Shown here: positions 28,941 to 38,030 of the stretch, in pieces
Layout: each line of letters opens with the position of its first letter
Numbering within the stretch: position 1 is the stretch's first letter
Origin: Erwinia sp. OLFS4
Lineage (GTDB): Bacteria > Pseudomonadota > Gammaproteobacteria > Enterobacterales > Enterobacteriaceae
NCBI RefSeq assembly: GCF_002752165.1
Contig: NZ_MOMB01000064.1
Coordinates: 1 to 41,407, forward strand
Length of the DNA: 41,407 bases
Direction: 5' to 3'
Notes under the pieces: model-generated
What the model saw: only the letters and a program-made list of their open reading frames with translations
The model's database searches: none
What the model was told of the DNA's origin: nothing
Position numbers and translations under genes: made by a program

Positions 28941-29870
28941 TTACTTCAGGCTGCTGAAATCCGGATGCAGGCCAGAAAAACAGGCTTTCACGTTTTGCAC
29001 CAGCGCACTGGCAGCAACGCTTTCGCTCACCACCGCCAGCGCCCGGCTGGGAGGAACCGCAGGAAGCGGCTGACGCAACCGGCAGATTTGACCGCCGGTG
29101 AATCGGTCGTGAGGTGCCGCTCCGCTATGCGGGGGCGGTTTCAGACGCTGGGCGTCATTCAGCAGCTGGCTGGGGCGGACTAATGTGATATCGCCGGGCA
29201 GCGTGGTTAACATTTGCTGTAATACGCGCACGGTATTAGGGTGAGGATGACCGATGGCGATGGCCCAGCCATCACGCTGTGCCAGTCGGACTGCCCGGGT
29301 GAACTGCTGACGTATGGCTGCTTCATCCGGACTGTCATCAAGGAAAACCCGCCGTTTAATCACCCTGACACGGGTACCGGTTGCCGCCTGGCTTGCCTGA
29401 CTGTTACCGATGGTCATACTGTCGAGAAAATAGTAATTGTAGTGATCCAGCACCTGCATGACCTTTTGCATCCCGCTGAGGCTGGAGGTCATGGCACTGC
29501 CCATATGATTATTCAGCCCGATGGCATAGGGTACTTTTAACGACGCATTATGAATAATGCGGCGAATTTCATCCAGGCTCATGTCCGGTCGTAGCGTGTC
29601 TTTTTCCAGCGGCTGCTTACTGAGCGGCGCCATTGGCAAGTGAATCAACACTTCACGTCCCTGCTGGTGGGCCCGTGTCGCCATCTGAGTCGCCAGCGGC
29701 GCATCAGGTAATACGGCAACCGAAATGGCAACAGGCAATTTAAGAATCTGATTTTCTTCCTTCGGACGATAACCGAAATCATCAATCACCAGCGCCAGCT
29801 TACCCGCGCAGGCACTGCCGCTTATCAGCAGAGAAGCCAGAGTACTAACGAGTATCCGTGGTAGTAACAA
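28941..29870 (-). CDS. yibQ: Divergent polysaccharide deacetylase family protein YibQ
   Basis: 309 residues with an N-terminal signal peptide (LLPRILVSTLASLLISGSACAG, cleavage near residue 22, given here in outline). The mature part begins KLALVIDDFGYRPKE, the usual start of this family, followed by LIHLPMAP and LNNHMGSAMT motifs and IAIGHPHP. Periplasmic; enzymatic activity is unproven for the family. The last 60 residues are poorly conserved. It starts three bases after envC, so both are one operon; co-occurrence with the septal amidase activator suggests a cell wall role. Confidence 0.93.
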   Translation of the reverse strand: MLLPRILVSTLASLLISGSACAGKLALVIDDFGYRPKEENQILKLPVAISVAVLPDAPLATQMATRAHQQGREVLIHLPMAPLSKQPLEKDTLRPDMSLDEIRRIIHNASLKVPYAIGLNNHMGSAMTSSLSGMQKVMQVLDHYNYYFLDSMTIGNSQASQAATGTRVRVIKRRVFLDDSPDEAAIRQQFTRAVRLAQRDGWAIAIGHPHPNTVRVLQQMLTTLPGDITLVRPSQLLNDAQRLKPPPHSGAAPHDRFTGGQICRLRQPLPAVPPSRALAVVSESVAASALVQNVKACFSGLHPDFSSLK

Positions 29871-29873
29871 ACC

Positions 29874-31169
29874 TTAATTTCCTAACCATGGTAGTGGGTT
29901 GACCGCCTGCCCCTGGCGGCGGATTTCAAAATAGAGCGACGGCGTGCCGCGCCCTCCGCTGGAACCAACCAGCGCGATGGGCTGACCCGCTTTAACCTCG
30001 TCGCCAACTTTCACCAGCGAACTCTGGTTATAACCATACAGACTCATATCGCCTTTACCGTGATCGATAACCACCACCAGACCGTAACCCTGCAGCCAGT
30101 CTGCCATTAGCACCCGCCCATCGGCAATGGCATGCACTTCTTTGCCTTCGGGGGCATCAATCACTAACCCTTTCCAGCGTAGCTCGCCTTGCAACAGTTC
30201 GCCGAAGCGGTGAATGATCGTGCCACGTACCGGCCACAGGGCCTGGCCACCGGGACGACCCAGACCGCCGGTGCGCGACATCAGATCGCGCTCGCTGGCT
30301 GTCGGCTTATATGAAGATCCTTTGCGTCGCGCCTGTTCCTGACGCTGACGTACCTGTTCGGCTTCACGGGCTTCCCGTTCGGCGCGGGCTCGGGCTTCCC
30401 GTTCGGCACGGGCAATTTTATCGCGCAACCGGCTTTCGTTTTCACGCATCTCAACCAGCTGAGCCTGATCTTTTTCCAGCGAGGCTTCCAGCCTGGTGAG
30501 CGTTTGCTTGCGGGCTATACGGGTGTCTTCAAGCTTTTTCTGCTGGATCTGACGCTGAGCGAGTAAGGTTTTTTGCTGTTGTTGTTTACTGGTTAGCGCC
30601 GTTTTTTGTTCTGCCAGCTGGCTACGGGTTTGCTGAAGTGCGGTAATGGCTTTCTGACGGGCTTCGTTCAGGTAACCAAAATAGGCAAGAACCCGCTCGC
30701 TGCGTTGGCTTTCTTCACCACTTAATATCAGCTGTAACGCGCTGTGTTGACCCTGACGAAACGCGGCATCCAGCTGTCGTGCAAGGATGGATTCCTGCTG
30801 TTTTTGCTGTTTTTCGAGTCTGGCAATAGAGGCATTGAGGCTGGAAATGTCTTTGCCCAACTGGCTGAGTGTAATTTGCGAATCGTGTAGCTGGCGACTG
30901 GCCTGTGCAATGACCTTTTCCTGACTTTGCAGCTGTGCCATCAGCTGGCTACGCTGCTGTTTTTGTTGCTGAACCCGTTTTTCTTTATCGGCGATATTTT
31001 GCTGAATGGATTTAAGCTGAGCTTTGTTATCATCAGCCGCGCTGGCGGAAAAAGACCAAGGCAGAACGCCGGCACAAATTGCACTGGCGCAAAAAGCGGA
31101 CAACAGGGCACGTAACATTGACATATAACGTGGCGTCCTTGTTTTTCGGGGCGTCGCTTTGTTCCTCAT
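29874..31169 (-). CDS. envC: Murein hydrolase activator EnvC
   Basis: 431 residues. A basic N-terminus and a hydrophobic segment (about 18-42) form the signal peptide; residues ~45-290 are two long coiled-coil blocks rich in Gln, Lys and Arg; the C-terminal LytM domain (from about 315) is degenerate, lacking the metal histidines of active peptidases, as in E. coli. EnvC is recruited by FtsEX to the septum and activates amidases AmiA and AmiB. No RBS is visible at this start; an ATG at 31124 is a possible alternative. In E. coli gpmI precedes envC in the operon; it is missing here. Confidence 0.95.
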   Translation of the reverse strand: MRNKATPRKTRTPRYMSMLRALLSAFCASAICAGVLPWSFSASAADDNKAQLKSIQQNIADKEKRVQQQKQQRSQLMAQLQSQEKVIAQASRQLHDSQITLSQLGKDISSLNASIARLEKQQKQQESILARQLDAAFRQGQHSALQLILSGEESQRSERVLAYFGYLNEARQKAITALQQTRSQLAEQKTALTSKQQQQKTLLAQRQIQQKKLEDTRIARKQTLTRLEASLEKDQAQLVEMRENESRLRDKIARAEREARARAEREAREAEQVRQRQEQARRKGSSYKPTASERDLMSRTGGLGRPGGQALWPVRGTIIHRFGELLQGELRWKGLVIDAPEGKEVHAIADGRVLMADWLQGYGLVVVIDHGKGDMSLYGYNQSSLVKVGDEVKAGQPIALVGSSGGRGTPSLYFEIRRQGQAVNPLPWLGN

Positions 31170-31472
31170 GGCGACTGATTATTTCACGTTGAACAAACTG
31201 TTACCAGCGATCCCGCTGCGGATTTCCATTTGCCTGAATAATCTCAGCACGATATCCTGGCGGCGCTCTGTTGCTCAGTGGCGGCGGCAGGGCAGGCTCT
31301 GAGGCACTGCATTCAGGATAATCGACCGGATTCTGTGGTGTGACTAAATTTCAGGAATTGTGCGGCAGAAAATGTAACACTGCATGCCGGATAGCTGTAC
31401 ATGCAGCGACTGGAAGGTATACTCAGAACCTTTGATTTAGCTTATTAACCCTTTCGGGAGTTTTTACCCCTC
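31170..31472. other. Gap where gpmI is expected; promoter of yibN at right end
   Basis: This gap between divergent envC and yibN contains no gene. In E. coli the 1.5-kb gpmI (phosphoglycerate mutase) lies here. No recognisable gpmI remnant is visible in any frame. A yibN promoter is likely at 31395-31423 (CTGTAC, 17 bp, TATACT). Confidence 0.55.
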
Positions 31473-31904
31473 ATGCAAGAAATAATGCAATTCGCAGGCA
31501 ATCACACCGTACTTAGTCTGGCATGGGTTGTTTTGCTGGTAATGGTGATTGTAACTACAGTTAAGGGTATGTTCTCTAAAATAAAAGTGATTAGCCGTGG
31601 TGAAGCCACCCGTCTGATTAACAAAGAGGACGCGATTGTCGTTGATACCCGGGGCCGTGATGATTTCCGCCAGGGGCATATCTCTGGCGCGTTAAATATT
31701 CAGGCGAGTGAGATTAAAAAAGGTCAGTTCGGCGAGCTGGAAAAACACAAAGCCGCGCCGGTCATTGTTGTCTGTGCCACCGGGCAAAGCGCCCAGGAAG
31801 CAGCGGCGAAACTTTATGCAGCGGGATTTACCCAGGTTTCTGTCCTGAAAGACGGTATTTCAGGCTGGAGCGGTGAAAATCTGCCGCTGGTTCGCGGTAA
31901 ATAA
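31473..31904 (+). CDS. yibN: Membrane-anchored rhodanese-like protein YibN
   Basis: 143 residues: one N-terminal membrane segment (about 13-31, [18 protein letters not shown]) and a cytoplasmic rhodanese domain with the active-site loop VCATGQSA carrying the catalytic Cys. Physiological substrate is uncertain. First gene of yibN-grxC-secB-gpsA, with a good RBS (CGGGAG) and a promoter-like TATACT 50 bp upstream. Confidence 0.95.
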   Translation: MQEIMQFAGNHTVLSLAWVVLLVMVIVTTVKGMFSKIKVISRGEATRLINKEDAIVVDTRGRDDFRQGHISGALNIQASEIKKGQFGELEKHKAAPVIVVCATGQSAQEAAAKLYAAGFTQVSVLKDGISGWSGENLPLVRGK

Positions 31905-31919
31905 CTCCGGAATATTTTC

Positions 31920-32171
31920 ATGGCGAATGTTGAAATTTATACCAAAGCAACCTGTCCTTTTTGTCACCGGGCAAAAGCCTTGCTCAGCCAGAAAGGTGTC
32001 ACTTATCATGAAATCGCTATTGATGGTGATGCCGATAAACGTGAAGAGATGATTGCCCGCAGTGGCCGGACGACCGTGCCGCAGATTTTTATTAATGCAC
32101 AGCATATCGGTGGTTGTGATGATCTTTACGCGCTGGATGGCCGTGCAGGTCTGGACCCACTGTTGAAATAA
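31920..32171 (+). CDS. grxC: Glutaredoxin 3
   Basis: 83 residues, the E. coli length. Dithiol active site CPFC (E. coli has CPYC) in ATCPFCHRAKALL, the cis-proline TVPQIF and the glutathione-binding GGCDDLYAL are present. Reduces disulfides in the cytoplasm using glutathione. 15 bp after yibN. Confidence 0.97.
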   Translation: MANVEIYTKATCPFCHRAKALLSQKGVTYHEIAIDGDADKREEMIARSGRTTVPQIFINAQHIGGCDDLYALDGRAGLDPLLK

Positions 32172-32228
32172 AATATGACGCGCCTCAGCGCGCTGATGGA
32201 TAACTTGATTAACAGGACTATTAATATT

Positions 32229-32690
32229 ATGTCAGAGCAAAGCAACACCGAGATGACTTTTCAGATCCAACGTATCTATACCAAAGACGTCTCTTTTGAA
32301 GCCCCGAATGCGCCGCAGGTATTCCAGAAAGAGTGGGAACCGGAAGTGAAGCTGGATCTGGATACAGCCTCCAGTCAGCTGGCTGATGACGTTTATGAAG
32401 TTGTTTTACGCGTGACGGTTACCGCCAGCGTCGGCGAAGAAACTGCCTTTCTGTGCGAAGTACAGCAAGCCGGTATTTTTAGTATTGCGGGCATTGAGGG
32501 TAATCAGCTGGCGCATTGTCTCGGCGCTTACTGTCCAAATATTCTCTTCCCCTACGCGCGTGAATGCATCACGAGCCTGGTGTCACGCGGTACCTTCCCG
32601 CAGTTGAACCTTGCGCCGGTTAACTTCGACGCGCTGTTTATGAACTACCTGCAGCAGCAGGCTGGTGAAGAACCGCAGCAGGATGCATGA
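32229..32690 (+). CDS. secB: Protein-export chaperone SecB
   Basis: 153 residues from the ATG at 32229 ([20 protein letters not shown]). SecB is a tetramer that keeps precursor proteins unfolded and hands them to SecA. Conserved motifs: [20 protein letters not shown] and [14 protein letters not shown]. The frame opens 54 bp upstream but that part has no homology. The stop overlaps the gpsA start (ATGA). Confidence 0.97.
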   Translation: MSEQSNTEMTFQIQRIYTKDVSFEAPNAPQVFQKEWEPEVKLDLDTASSQLADDVYEVVLRVTVTASVGEETAFLCEVQQAGIFSIAGIEGNQLAHCLGAYCPNILFPYARECITSLVSRGTFPQLNLAPVNFDALFMNYLQQQAGEEPQQDA

Positions 32691-33709
32691 TGCAAAGGGT
32701 AACGGATTCAATCAGCGTTATCGGAGCAGGTTCTTACGGTACGGCGCTGGCCATTACGCTGGCGCGTAATGGCCAGCCGGTAACCTTGTGGGGACACAAT
32801 CCTGTTCATCTGGCCCAGCTTAAGGCCGATCGCTGTAATCAGGCGTTTTTACCTGATGTTCCGTTTCCCGATGCGTTAACCGTCAACGACTCGCTGCAAA
32901 ATAGCGTTGCAGCGAGTCGTGACCTGCTGGTAGTGGTACCGAGTCATGTATTCGGTGAAGTGTTAAAACAAATCAAATCTTATCTGCAAGCGGATTCACG
33001 TATTGTCTGGGCCACCAAAGGACTTGAAACAGAGACCGGACGTTTATTACAGGATGTCGCTCGTGAGATCCTTGGCGACGATATTCCGCTGGCGGTGATA
33101 TCCGGCCCGACTTTTGCCAGAGAGATGGCTGCTGGCTTGCCGACGGCGATAGCGCTGGCGGCGACTGACCCTGCATTTGCCGGACAGCTACAGCAGCGTA
33201 TGCATTGCGGTAAAAGTTTTCGCGTTTACAGTAATCCGGATTTTATCGGCGTTCAGCTGGGCGGTGCGGTAAAAAACGTTATCGCTATCGGCGCCGGGAT
33301 GTCTGACGGTATCGGTTTTGGTGCCAATGCCCGTACCGCGTTGATAACCCGGGGTCTGGCAGAAATGACAAGGCTGGGTAACGCACTGGGTGCCGATCCG
33401 ACGACTTTTATGGGAATGGCTGGATTAGGCGATCTGGTGCTTACCTGTACCGATAATCAGTCACGTAACCGGCGTTTTGGCATGATGCTCGGCCAGGGAA
33501 GTGATGTTGAAAATGCCCAGCGTAGTATCGGCCAGGTCGTTGAAGGGTTCAGAAATACCAAAGAAGTCAGGGCGCTGGCCGGTCGGTTAGGGGTGGAAAT
33601 GCCCATTACCGAGCAAATATACCAGGTATTGTATTGCGAAAAGAGCGCACAAGAGGCAGCATTAACCCTGCTGGGGCGTACAAGAAAAGACGAAAATAGT
33701 CAGCGCTGA
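32687..33709 (+). CDS. gpsA: Glycerol-3-phosphate dehydrogenase [NAD(P)+]
   Basis: 340 residues. Makes sn-glycerol 3-phosphate from dihydroxyacetone phosphate for phospholipid synthesis. NAD(P)-binding [12 protein letters not shown], the catalytic Lys in [13 protein letters not shown], and SGPTFA are present. It starts with ATGATG, the first of which overlaps the secB stop, implying coupling. A terminator follows. Confidence 0.97.
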   Translation: MMQRVTDSISVIGAGSYGTALAITLARNGQPVTLWGHNPVHLAQLKADRCNQAFLPDVPFPDALTVNDSLQNSVAASRDLLVVVPSHVFGEVLKQIKSYLQADSRIVWATKGLETETGRLLQDVAREILGDDIPLAVISGPTFAREMAAGLPTAIALAATDPAFAGQLQQRMHCGKSFRVYSNPDFIGVQLGGAVKNVIAIGAGMSDGIGFGANARTALITRGLAEMTRLGNALGADPTTFMGMAGLGDLVLTCTDNQSRNRRFGMMLGQGSDVENAQRSIGQVVEGFRNTKEVRALAGRLGVEMPITEQIYQVLYCEKSAQEAALTLLGRTRKDENSQR

Positions 33710-33729
33710 AGAAGCATGCAGCGACAGCT

Positions 33730-33752
33730 AGCGCCAACCGGCGCTATTTTTT
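33730..33752 (+). terminator. Terminator between gpsA and cysE
   Basis: AGCGCC, loop AACC, GGCGCT and then A followed by a T run, 20 bp after the gpsA stop. cysE starts 16 bp further, so cysE must be read through this site or use a promoter within gpsA. Confidence 0.85.
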
Positions 33753-33768
33753 CATGGGAGTGTCAGTA

Positions 33769-34590
33769 ATGCCGTGTGTTGAACTTGATCTGGTCTGGAG
33801 CCATATTAAAGCGGAGGCGCGTGCGCTTGCCGACGGTGAACCCATGCTGGCAAGCTTCTACCACGCGACGCTGTTAAAACACGAAAATCTCGGCAGCGCG
33901 CTGAGTTATATGCTGGCCAACAAGCTGGCTAATCCCATTATGCCTGCCATTACTTTTCGCGAAATAATTGAAGAAGCCTATAAACAGGACCCTTCGATGA
34001 TTGATTCCGCCGCCTGTGATATTCAGGCAATTTGCCTGCGAGACCCGGCGGTAGATAAATATTCGACGCCGCTGCTGTATCTCAAGGGATTTCACGCGCT
34101 ACAGGCATATCGGATTGGCCACTGGTTATGGAATGAAGGACGGCGGGCGCTGGCGCTATACCTGCAAAACGAGATATCGGTTTCATTTGCCGTGGATATT
34201 CATCCGGCGGCAAAAATAGGCCATGGCATTATGCTCGACCATGCGACCGGTATCGTTATCGGGGAAACGGCAGTGGTTGAAAATGACGTTTCTATCCTTC
34301 AGTCGGTCACTCTGGGGGGCACCGGCAAGACCAGCGGAGATCGCCATCCGAAGATCCGCGAAGGGGTGCTCATCGGCGCCGGAGCTAAAGTACTTGGCAA
34401 TATTGAAGTAGGCCGCGGGGCTAAAATCGGCGCTGGGTCGGTGGTATTGCATCCAGTACCACCGCATACCACGGCGGCCGGCGTGCCTGCCCGGGTAGTG
34501 GGCAAACCGGCTTCGGATAAACCTGCCATGGATATGGATCAGCATTTTAATGGCACGGTACCCGGCTTTGAATTTGGCGACGGTATCTGA
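33769..34590 (+). CDS. cysE: Serine O-acetyltransferase
   Basis: 273 residues from the ATG at 33769 (MPCVELDLVW), the exact E. coli length, with GGGAG upstream. Helical N-terminal domain, then left-handed parallel beta-helix of hexapeptide repeats: IHPAAKIGHGIMLDHATGI carries the catalytic Asp/His pair, and GDRHPKIREG the second His. First step of cysteine synthesis. The C-terminal tail ends GDGI; in the family, the final Ile docks into cysteine synthase CysK. Confidence 0.97.
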   Translation: MPCVELDLVWSHIKAEARALADGEPMLASFYHATLLKHENLGSALSYMLANKLANPIMPAITFREIIEEAYKQDPSMIDSAACDIQAICLRDPAVDKYSTPLLYLKGFHALQAYRIGHWLWNEGRRALALYLQNEISVSFAVDIHPAAKIGHGIMLDHATGIVIGETAVVENDVSILQSVTLGGTGKTSGDRHPKIREGVLIGAGAKVLGNIEVGRGAKIGAGSVVLHPVPPHTTAAGVPARVVGKPASDKPAMDMDQHFNGTVPGFEFGDGI

Positions 34591-34668
34591 GGTCTGCGCG
34601 CATTTTCCGTGAATAATGTGCCTCACCGGTGGGTTTGCCGCAGACTGGCTGCGTCTGATCATTCCCGT

Positions 34669-35142
34669 TTATTCCCGCAATAAGGCTCCGGCGTAATGCA
34701 GCTGTCTCCATGCCTCATACACCACCACAGAAACCGCATTGGAGAGATTCATGCTGCGACTTGCGGCAACCATCGGAATGCGAATTTTCTGCTGTGCTGG
34801 CAGCGCATCCAGAATGGTGGCTGGCAGCCCGCGGCTTTCCGGGCCAAATAACAGGTAATCACCCGCCTGGTAGCTGACGGCACTGTGCGCCGGCGTGCCC
34901 TTTGTCGTGAGGGCAAACAAACGCTGAGGCTGTTCACCGGCAATAAATGCCGGGTAGCTGGTATGGCGCTGAACCGCCGTGAATTCGTGATAATCAAGTC
35001 CGGCACGGCGTAGCCGTTTGTCATCCCAGGCAAATCCCATTGGTTCAATAAGATGTAATCTGAAGCCCGTGTTAGCGCAGAGGCGGATAATATTACCGGT
35101 ATTCGGTGGGATTTCAGGTTCAAACAGGACGATATTCAGCAT
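34669..35142 (-). CDS. trmL: tRNA (cytidine/uridine-2'-O-)-methyltransferase TrmL
   Basis: 157 residues, SPOUT superfamily. TrmL methylates the wobble ribose of tRNA-Leu isoacceptors. The trefoil-knot motifs [24 protein letters not shown] and [18 protein letters not shown] are intact. Convergent with cysE. Located downstream of cpxA on the same strand; the start lies only 7 bp after a strong hairpin and no RBS is obvious. Confidence 0.96.
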   Translation of the reverse strand: MLNIVLFEPEIPPNTGNIIRLCANTGFRLHLIEPMGFAWDDKRLRRAGLDYHEFTAVQRHTSYPAFIAGEQPQRLFALTTKGTPAHSAVSYQAGDYLLFGPESRGLPATILDALPAQQKIRIPMVAASRSMNLSNAVSVVVYEAWRQLHYAGALLRE

Positions 35143-35149
35143 GCAGCGG

Positions 35150-35173
35150 TTGGCCTTCTGTAACGAAGGCCAA
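35150..35173 (-). terminator. Hairpin between cpxA and trmL
   Basis: A perfect 9-bp stem TTGGCCTTC/GAAGGCCAA with a 6-base loop lies 11 bp after the cpxA stop and 7 bp before the trmL ATG. There is no T run, so it may be a processing or translation-control hairpin instead of a terminator. Confidence 0.5.
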
Positions 35174-35184
35174 AGGATAACAAA

Positions 35185-36561
35185 TTACACGCGCTTATTG
35201 TACAGCGGTAGCCAGAGGGTAAGTCGCAGGCCGCCCAGCGGACTGTCGTCGGCTTTTACCCAGCCACGGTGTTGCTGGATGGCGGTTTCCACAATGGCCA
35301 GTCCCAGTCCGGTACCGCCGGATTCGCGATCGCGTGCTTCATCGGTGCGGTAAAAGGGCCGGAATATCTGTTCACGATCTTCTGCACTGACGCCAGGGCC
35401 ATCATCATCAACGTGAATGGTGATACCCTGATTATCAACCGAGAAGCTGACCGAAATATGGCTGTGAGAATAACGTAGCGCATTGCGCACGATATTTTCC
35501 AGCGCGCTTTCCAGAGCATTAGGATTACCGTACAGTGGCCAGGGGCCCGGTGGATAGGGGACTTCCAGCCGTTTACCCATTTGCTCGGCTTCAAAGCTGG
35601 CGTTATCCAGCATTTCTTCCCACAGCTGATTTGCTTTCATTGCCTCACTGACCAGCGCATTATTGTGCTGATTTCGTGACAGCACCAGCAGATCGTTAAT
35701 CATGCCGTCCAGACGCTGTGCTTCAGTTTCAATGCGCTCCAGCTCTTTCCCTTCGCCAAAACGACGGCGCATTAACGCGGCTGCCAGCTGCAGGCGGGTC
35801 AGCGGTGTCCGCAATTCATGGGAGATATCAGAAAGCAGCCGCTGCTGAGCGGACATCATCCGTTCCAGGGCGCTGATCATCTGGTTAAAACTGGAACCCG
35901 CAGCAAGGAATTCCTGCGGACCGGATTCCAGTTCCGGATGCTGACGCAGGTTACCACTGGCCACTTCATCCGCAGCAAATTTCAGTTTTCGCGCGGGTTT
36001 TGCCAGGCTCCAGGCGAGCCATAACAGCAAAGGTGCGCTGATTAACATGGTGACCATCAGCAGTAACAGCGGGCGGTCGAACAGCAGATTAATAAAATCC
36101 AGCTGTGAACTGCTGGCTGGACGTATCAGATAGAGCTGATAATTATCTTCGCCGTCCTGCACTGAAAATGGCCCCAGCATTTCGACGCGGCCATATTTTT
36201 TCTTTTGCGGATGATCGGCATTATCAGACTGACCAATAAAATTACGTATCACCTGCATTTCACTGTGCTGCGCGCCAAGCACCCTTCCTTCGCTGGTCAC
36301 CAGCAATAGCCGCTGGCCAGGTGGCGCCCATTTGTCGATTGCCCGGAACAGCCGTTTCCACCACATCAGGTCATTTGGCGGGTCCTGTTGTAGCTCAGCT
36401 TCTACGTGTTGCTCAATCATTAAGCCCTGCCGTTGTTCACTGTTGAGCAACGGTGTCATCTGGCGGGAATCAAGTTTAGGCAACAATAATACCAGCATCA
36501 ACACCAGAGCCAGCGTTAGCCAGAAAATAGCGAAGATGCGGGTAGTCAGGCTTGAAATCAT
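35185..36561 (-). CDS. cpxA: Envelope stress sensor histidine kinase CpxA
   Basis: 458 residues. Membrane segments at about 7-29 and 163-187 flank a periplasmic sensor domain; HAMP linker follows; H-box SHELRTPLTRLQ holds the phosphorylated His; N-box IVRNALRYS, G1 DDDGPGV and G2 GGTGLGLAI form the ATP site. CpxA phosphorylates CpxR on envelope misfolding and is inhibited by periplasmic CpxP. Its start overlaps cpxR by four bases. Confidence 0.97.
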   Translation of the reverse strand: MISSLTTRIFAIFWLTLALVLMLVLLLPKLDSRQMTPLLNSEQRQGLMIEQHVEAELQQDPPNDLMWWKRLFRAIDKWAPPGQRLLLVTSEGRVLGAQHSEMQVIRNFIGQSDNADHPQKKKYGRVEMLGPFSVQDGEDNYQLYLIRPASSSQLDFINLLFDRPLLLLMVTMLISAPLLLWLAWSLAKPARKLKFAADEVASGNLRQHPELESGPQEFLAAGSSFNQMISALERMMSAQQRLLSDISHELRTPLTRLQLAAALMRRRFGEGKELERIETEAQRLDGMINDLLVLSRNQHNNALVSEAMKANQLWEEMLDNASFEAEQMGKRLEVPYPPGPWPLYGNPNALESALENIVRNALRYSHSHISVSFSVDNQGITIHVDDDGPGVSAEDREQIFRPFYRTDEARDRESGGTGLGLAIVETAIQQHRGWVKADDSPLGGLRLTLWLPLYNKRV

Positions 36562-37256
36562 GCGACTGAAACCATCAGATATCCACGCCCACGCAAAGTT
36601 TTAAACCAGGGCTGTCCATCTTTGCGATCGGGTAATTTTCGGCGCAAATTGGAAATGTGCATATCGATGGCACGATCAAACGGCGTCAGTCTTTTACCCA
36701 ATACTTCCTGACTCAGGTGTTCGCGTGAAACCACTTGTCCGAGATGCTGAGCCAGCAGATAGAGCAGGGTAAATTCGGTGCCTGTCAGTTCCAGTACCTG
36801 ATCGCCGAAGCTGGCTTCCTGACGTCCTGGGTTCAGGCGTAGTGAATCCACTTCCAGCGTCGGGGAACTGCTGTCGTGCTGTTGCTGCAGTTCGCTCCAG
36901 TGTGAGCGACGCAAAATAGCACGAATTCGGGCTACCAGTTCACGGTCATTAAAGGGCTTGGGCAGATAATCATCGGCACCCAGTTCCAGTCCCAGAACGC
37001 GATCCAGCTCGCTACCGCGAGCAGTCAGCATGATCACCGGAATCTGGTGTTGCTGGCGTAGTTCTTTTAAGGTGTCAATGCCGTTCTTTTTCGGCATCAT
37101 GACGTCAAGTAATAATAGATCAATTGAGCTGTCTACAAGGCTAAGTGCCTGTTCACCGTCACCGGCGACCACCACATTAAAGCCTTCCATTTCCAGCAAT
37201 TCTTTCAAAAGCGAAGTTAGTTCGCGGTCATCATCAACCAACAAGATTTTATTCAT
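36558..37256 (-). CDS. cpxR: Envelope stress response regulator CpxR
   Basis: 232 residues. The receiver domain has the phospho-acceptor Asp in LLLLDVMMPKKNG (about residue 51), DD near the N-terminus (LLVDDDREL) and the Lys in LPKPF. The C-terminal OmpR-type winged helix ends RGRGYLM. It activates envelope protein-folding genes, and the CpxR box in the cpxR-cpxP intergenic region fits its autoregulation. First gene of cpxRA. Confidence 0.98.
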   Translation of the reverse strand: MNKILLVDDDRELTSLLKELLEMEGFNVVVAGDGEQALSLVDSSIDLLLLDVMMPKKNGIDTLKELRQQHQIPVIMLTARGSELDRVLGLELGADDYLPKPFNDRELVARIRAILRRSHWSELQQQHDSSSPTLEVDSLRLNPGRQEASFGDQVLELTGTEFTLLYLLAQHLGQVVSREHLSQEVLGKRLTPFDRAIDMHISNLRRKLPDRKDGQPWFKTLRGRGYLMVSVA

Positions 37257-37311
37257 CTTTTCTTGCCCTCCGCAGGCAAAATAACTTGAACAAATGCGCT
37301 TATCCTATCAC

Positions 37312-37326
37312 TTTACTTAGTTTTAC
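37312..37326 (-). promoter_or_regulatory. CpxR box in the cpxRA-cpxP divergent promoter region
   Basis: On the minus strand GTAAA-ACTAA-GTAAA, a perfect match to the CpxR-P consensus GTAAA-N5-GTAAA. It lies 56 bp upstream of cpxR and 83 bp upstream of cpxP, placed to activate both. Confidence 0.93.
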
Positions 37327-37408
37327 ACCCCCTGACGCATGTTTGCAGCTGGCCCCGTAGACTGAATCTCGTAATAACGAAACACAGCGACAAACCTGGG
37401 AGTAAACG

Positions 37409-37915
37409 ATGCGCAAAGTTACAGCCGTCGTTGCGGTTCTGCCGCTGATGGTAAGTTGCACTACTGCTCTGGCTGCAAACGCTACGACGAGTGATGATAT
37501 ACATCAGCAACATCGTGGAATGACGACTGGGAGTATGACGCAATTTCCGCGAAATCACATGCTTGATGGCATCGAACTGACAGAAACGCAGCGTCAAAGG
37601 ATGCGCGATCTGATGCAGCAGACCAGACAGGAGCCGGCTTCCGTCAGCGTTAATGATTTGGAAACATTGCACCAAATAATGACAGCAGACCAGTTTAATG
37701 AAGCGGCTTACCGTGCTGAACTTGAGAAAATTGCTCGTGCAGAAGTCGCAAGACAGCTTGAATTTGCCCGGGTACGTCATCAGATGTACCAGCAATTAAC
37801 GCCAGAACAACGAGCCGTTTCAGATCGAAATCATCAGCAGCGCATGGAAACTCTGCGTACGCTGAATGAAAGGCAGCAGGTAACATCGCTGCAGGCTGTC
37901 AGTAGTAACCAGTAA
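37409..37915 (+). CDS. cpxP: Periplasmic Cpx inhibitor and chaperone CpxP
   Basis: 168 residues with a signal peptide (about 1-22, ending ALAA). The two LTxxQ motifs that define the family are ELTETQRQRM and QLTPEQRAV. CpxP binds CpxA to dampen signalling and escorts misfolded proteins to DegP. RBS GGGAG precedes the start. The C-terminal tail runs into a 15-bp tandem repeat that includes the stop codon and ends the protein with SSNQ, so the last residues may be variable. The conserved CpxQ sRNA follows. Confidence 0.95.
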   Translation: MRKVTAVVAVLPLMVSCTTALAANATTSDDIHQQHRGMTTGSMTQFPRNHMLDGIELTETQRQRMRDLMQQTRQEPASVSVNDLETLHQIMTADQFNEAAYRAELEKIARAEVARQLEFARVRHQMYQQLTPEQRAVSDRNHQQRMETLRTLNERQQVTSLQAVSSNQ

Positions 37916-37963
37916 TGTAGTAAGCAGTAACGCAGTAACCAGTAGTGTAGTAACCAGTAACAT
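37904..37963 (+). repeat. Four 15-bp tandem repeats across the cpxP stop codon
   Basis: Units AGTAACCAGTAATGT, AGTAAGCAGTAACGC, AGTAACCAGTAGTGT and AGTAACCAGTAACAT. The period is five codons, and each unit encodes Ser-Asn/Lys-Gln-stop in the cpxP frame, giving stops TAA, TAA, TAG and TAA in succession. The array sits between the cpxP coding end and CpxQ. Confidence 0.95.
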
Positions 37964-37973
37964 AGTATCCCTG

Positions 37974-38030
37974 TTTTCCTTGCCATAGACACCATCCCTG
38001 TCTTCCCCCACATGATGTGGGGGTTTTTTT
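37974..38030 (+). ncRNA. cpxQ: CpxQ small RNA (cpxP 3' UTR)
   Basis: The cpxP 3' region matches, from memory, the highly conserved E. coli/Salmonella CpxQ: TTTTCCTTGCCATAGACACC, then CATCCCTGTCTTC and the CCCCCACAT hairpin with T run. CpxQ is released from cpxP mRNA by RNase E, binds Hfq and represses envelope protein mRNAs as the RNA arm of the Cpx response. The exact 5' end is inferred. The tandem repeats lie immediately upstream of the expected cleavage site. Confidence 0.88.
38005..38030 (+). terminator. Terminator of cpxP/CpxQ
   Basis: CCCCCACAT-G-ATGTGGGGG followed by seven T: the Rho-independent terminator and Hfq-binding tail of CpxQ. Confidence 0.95.
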
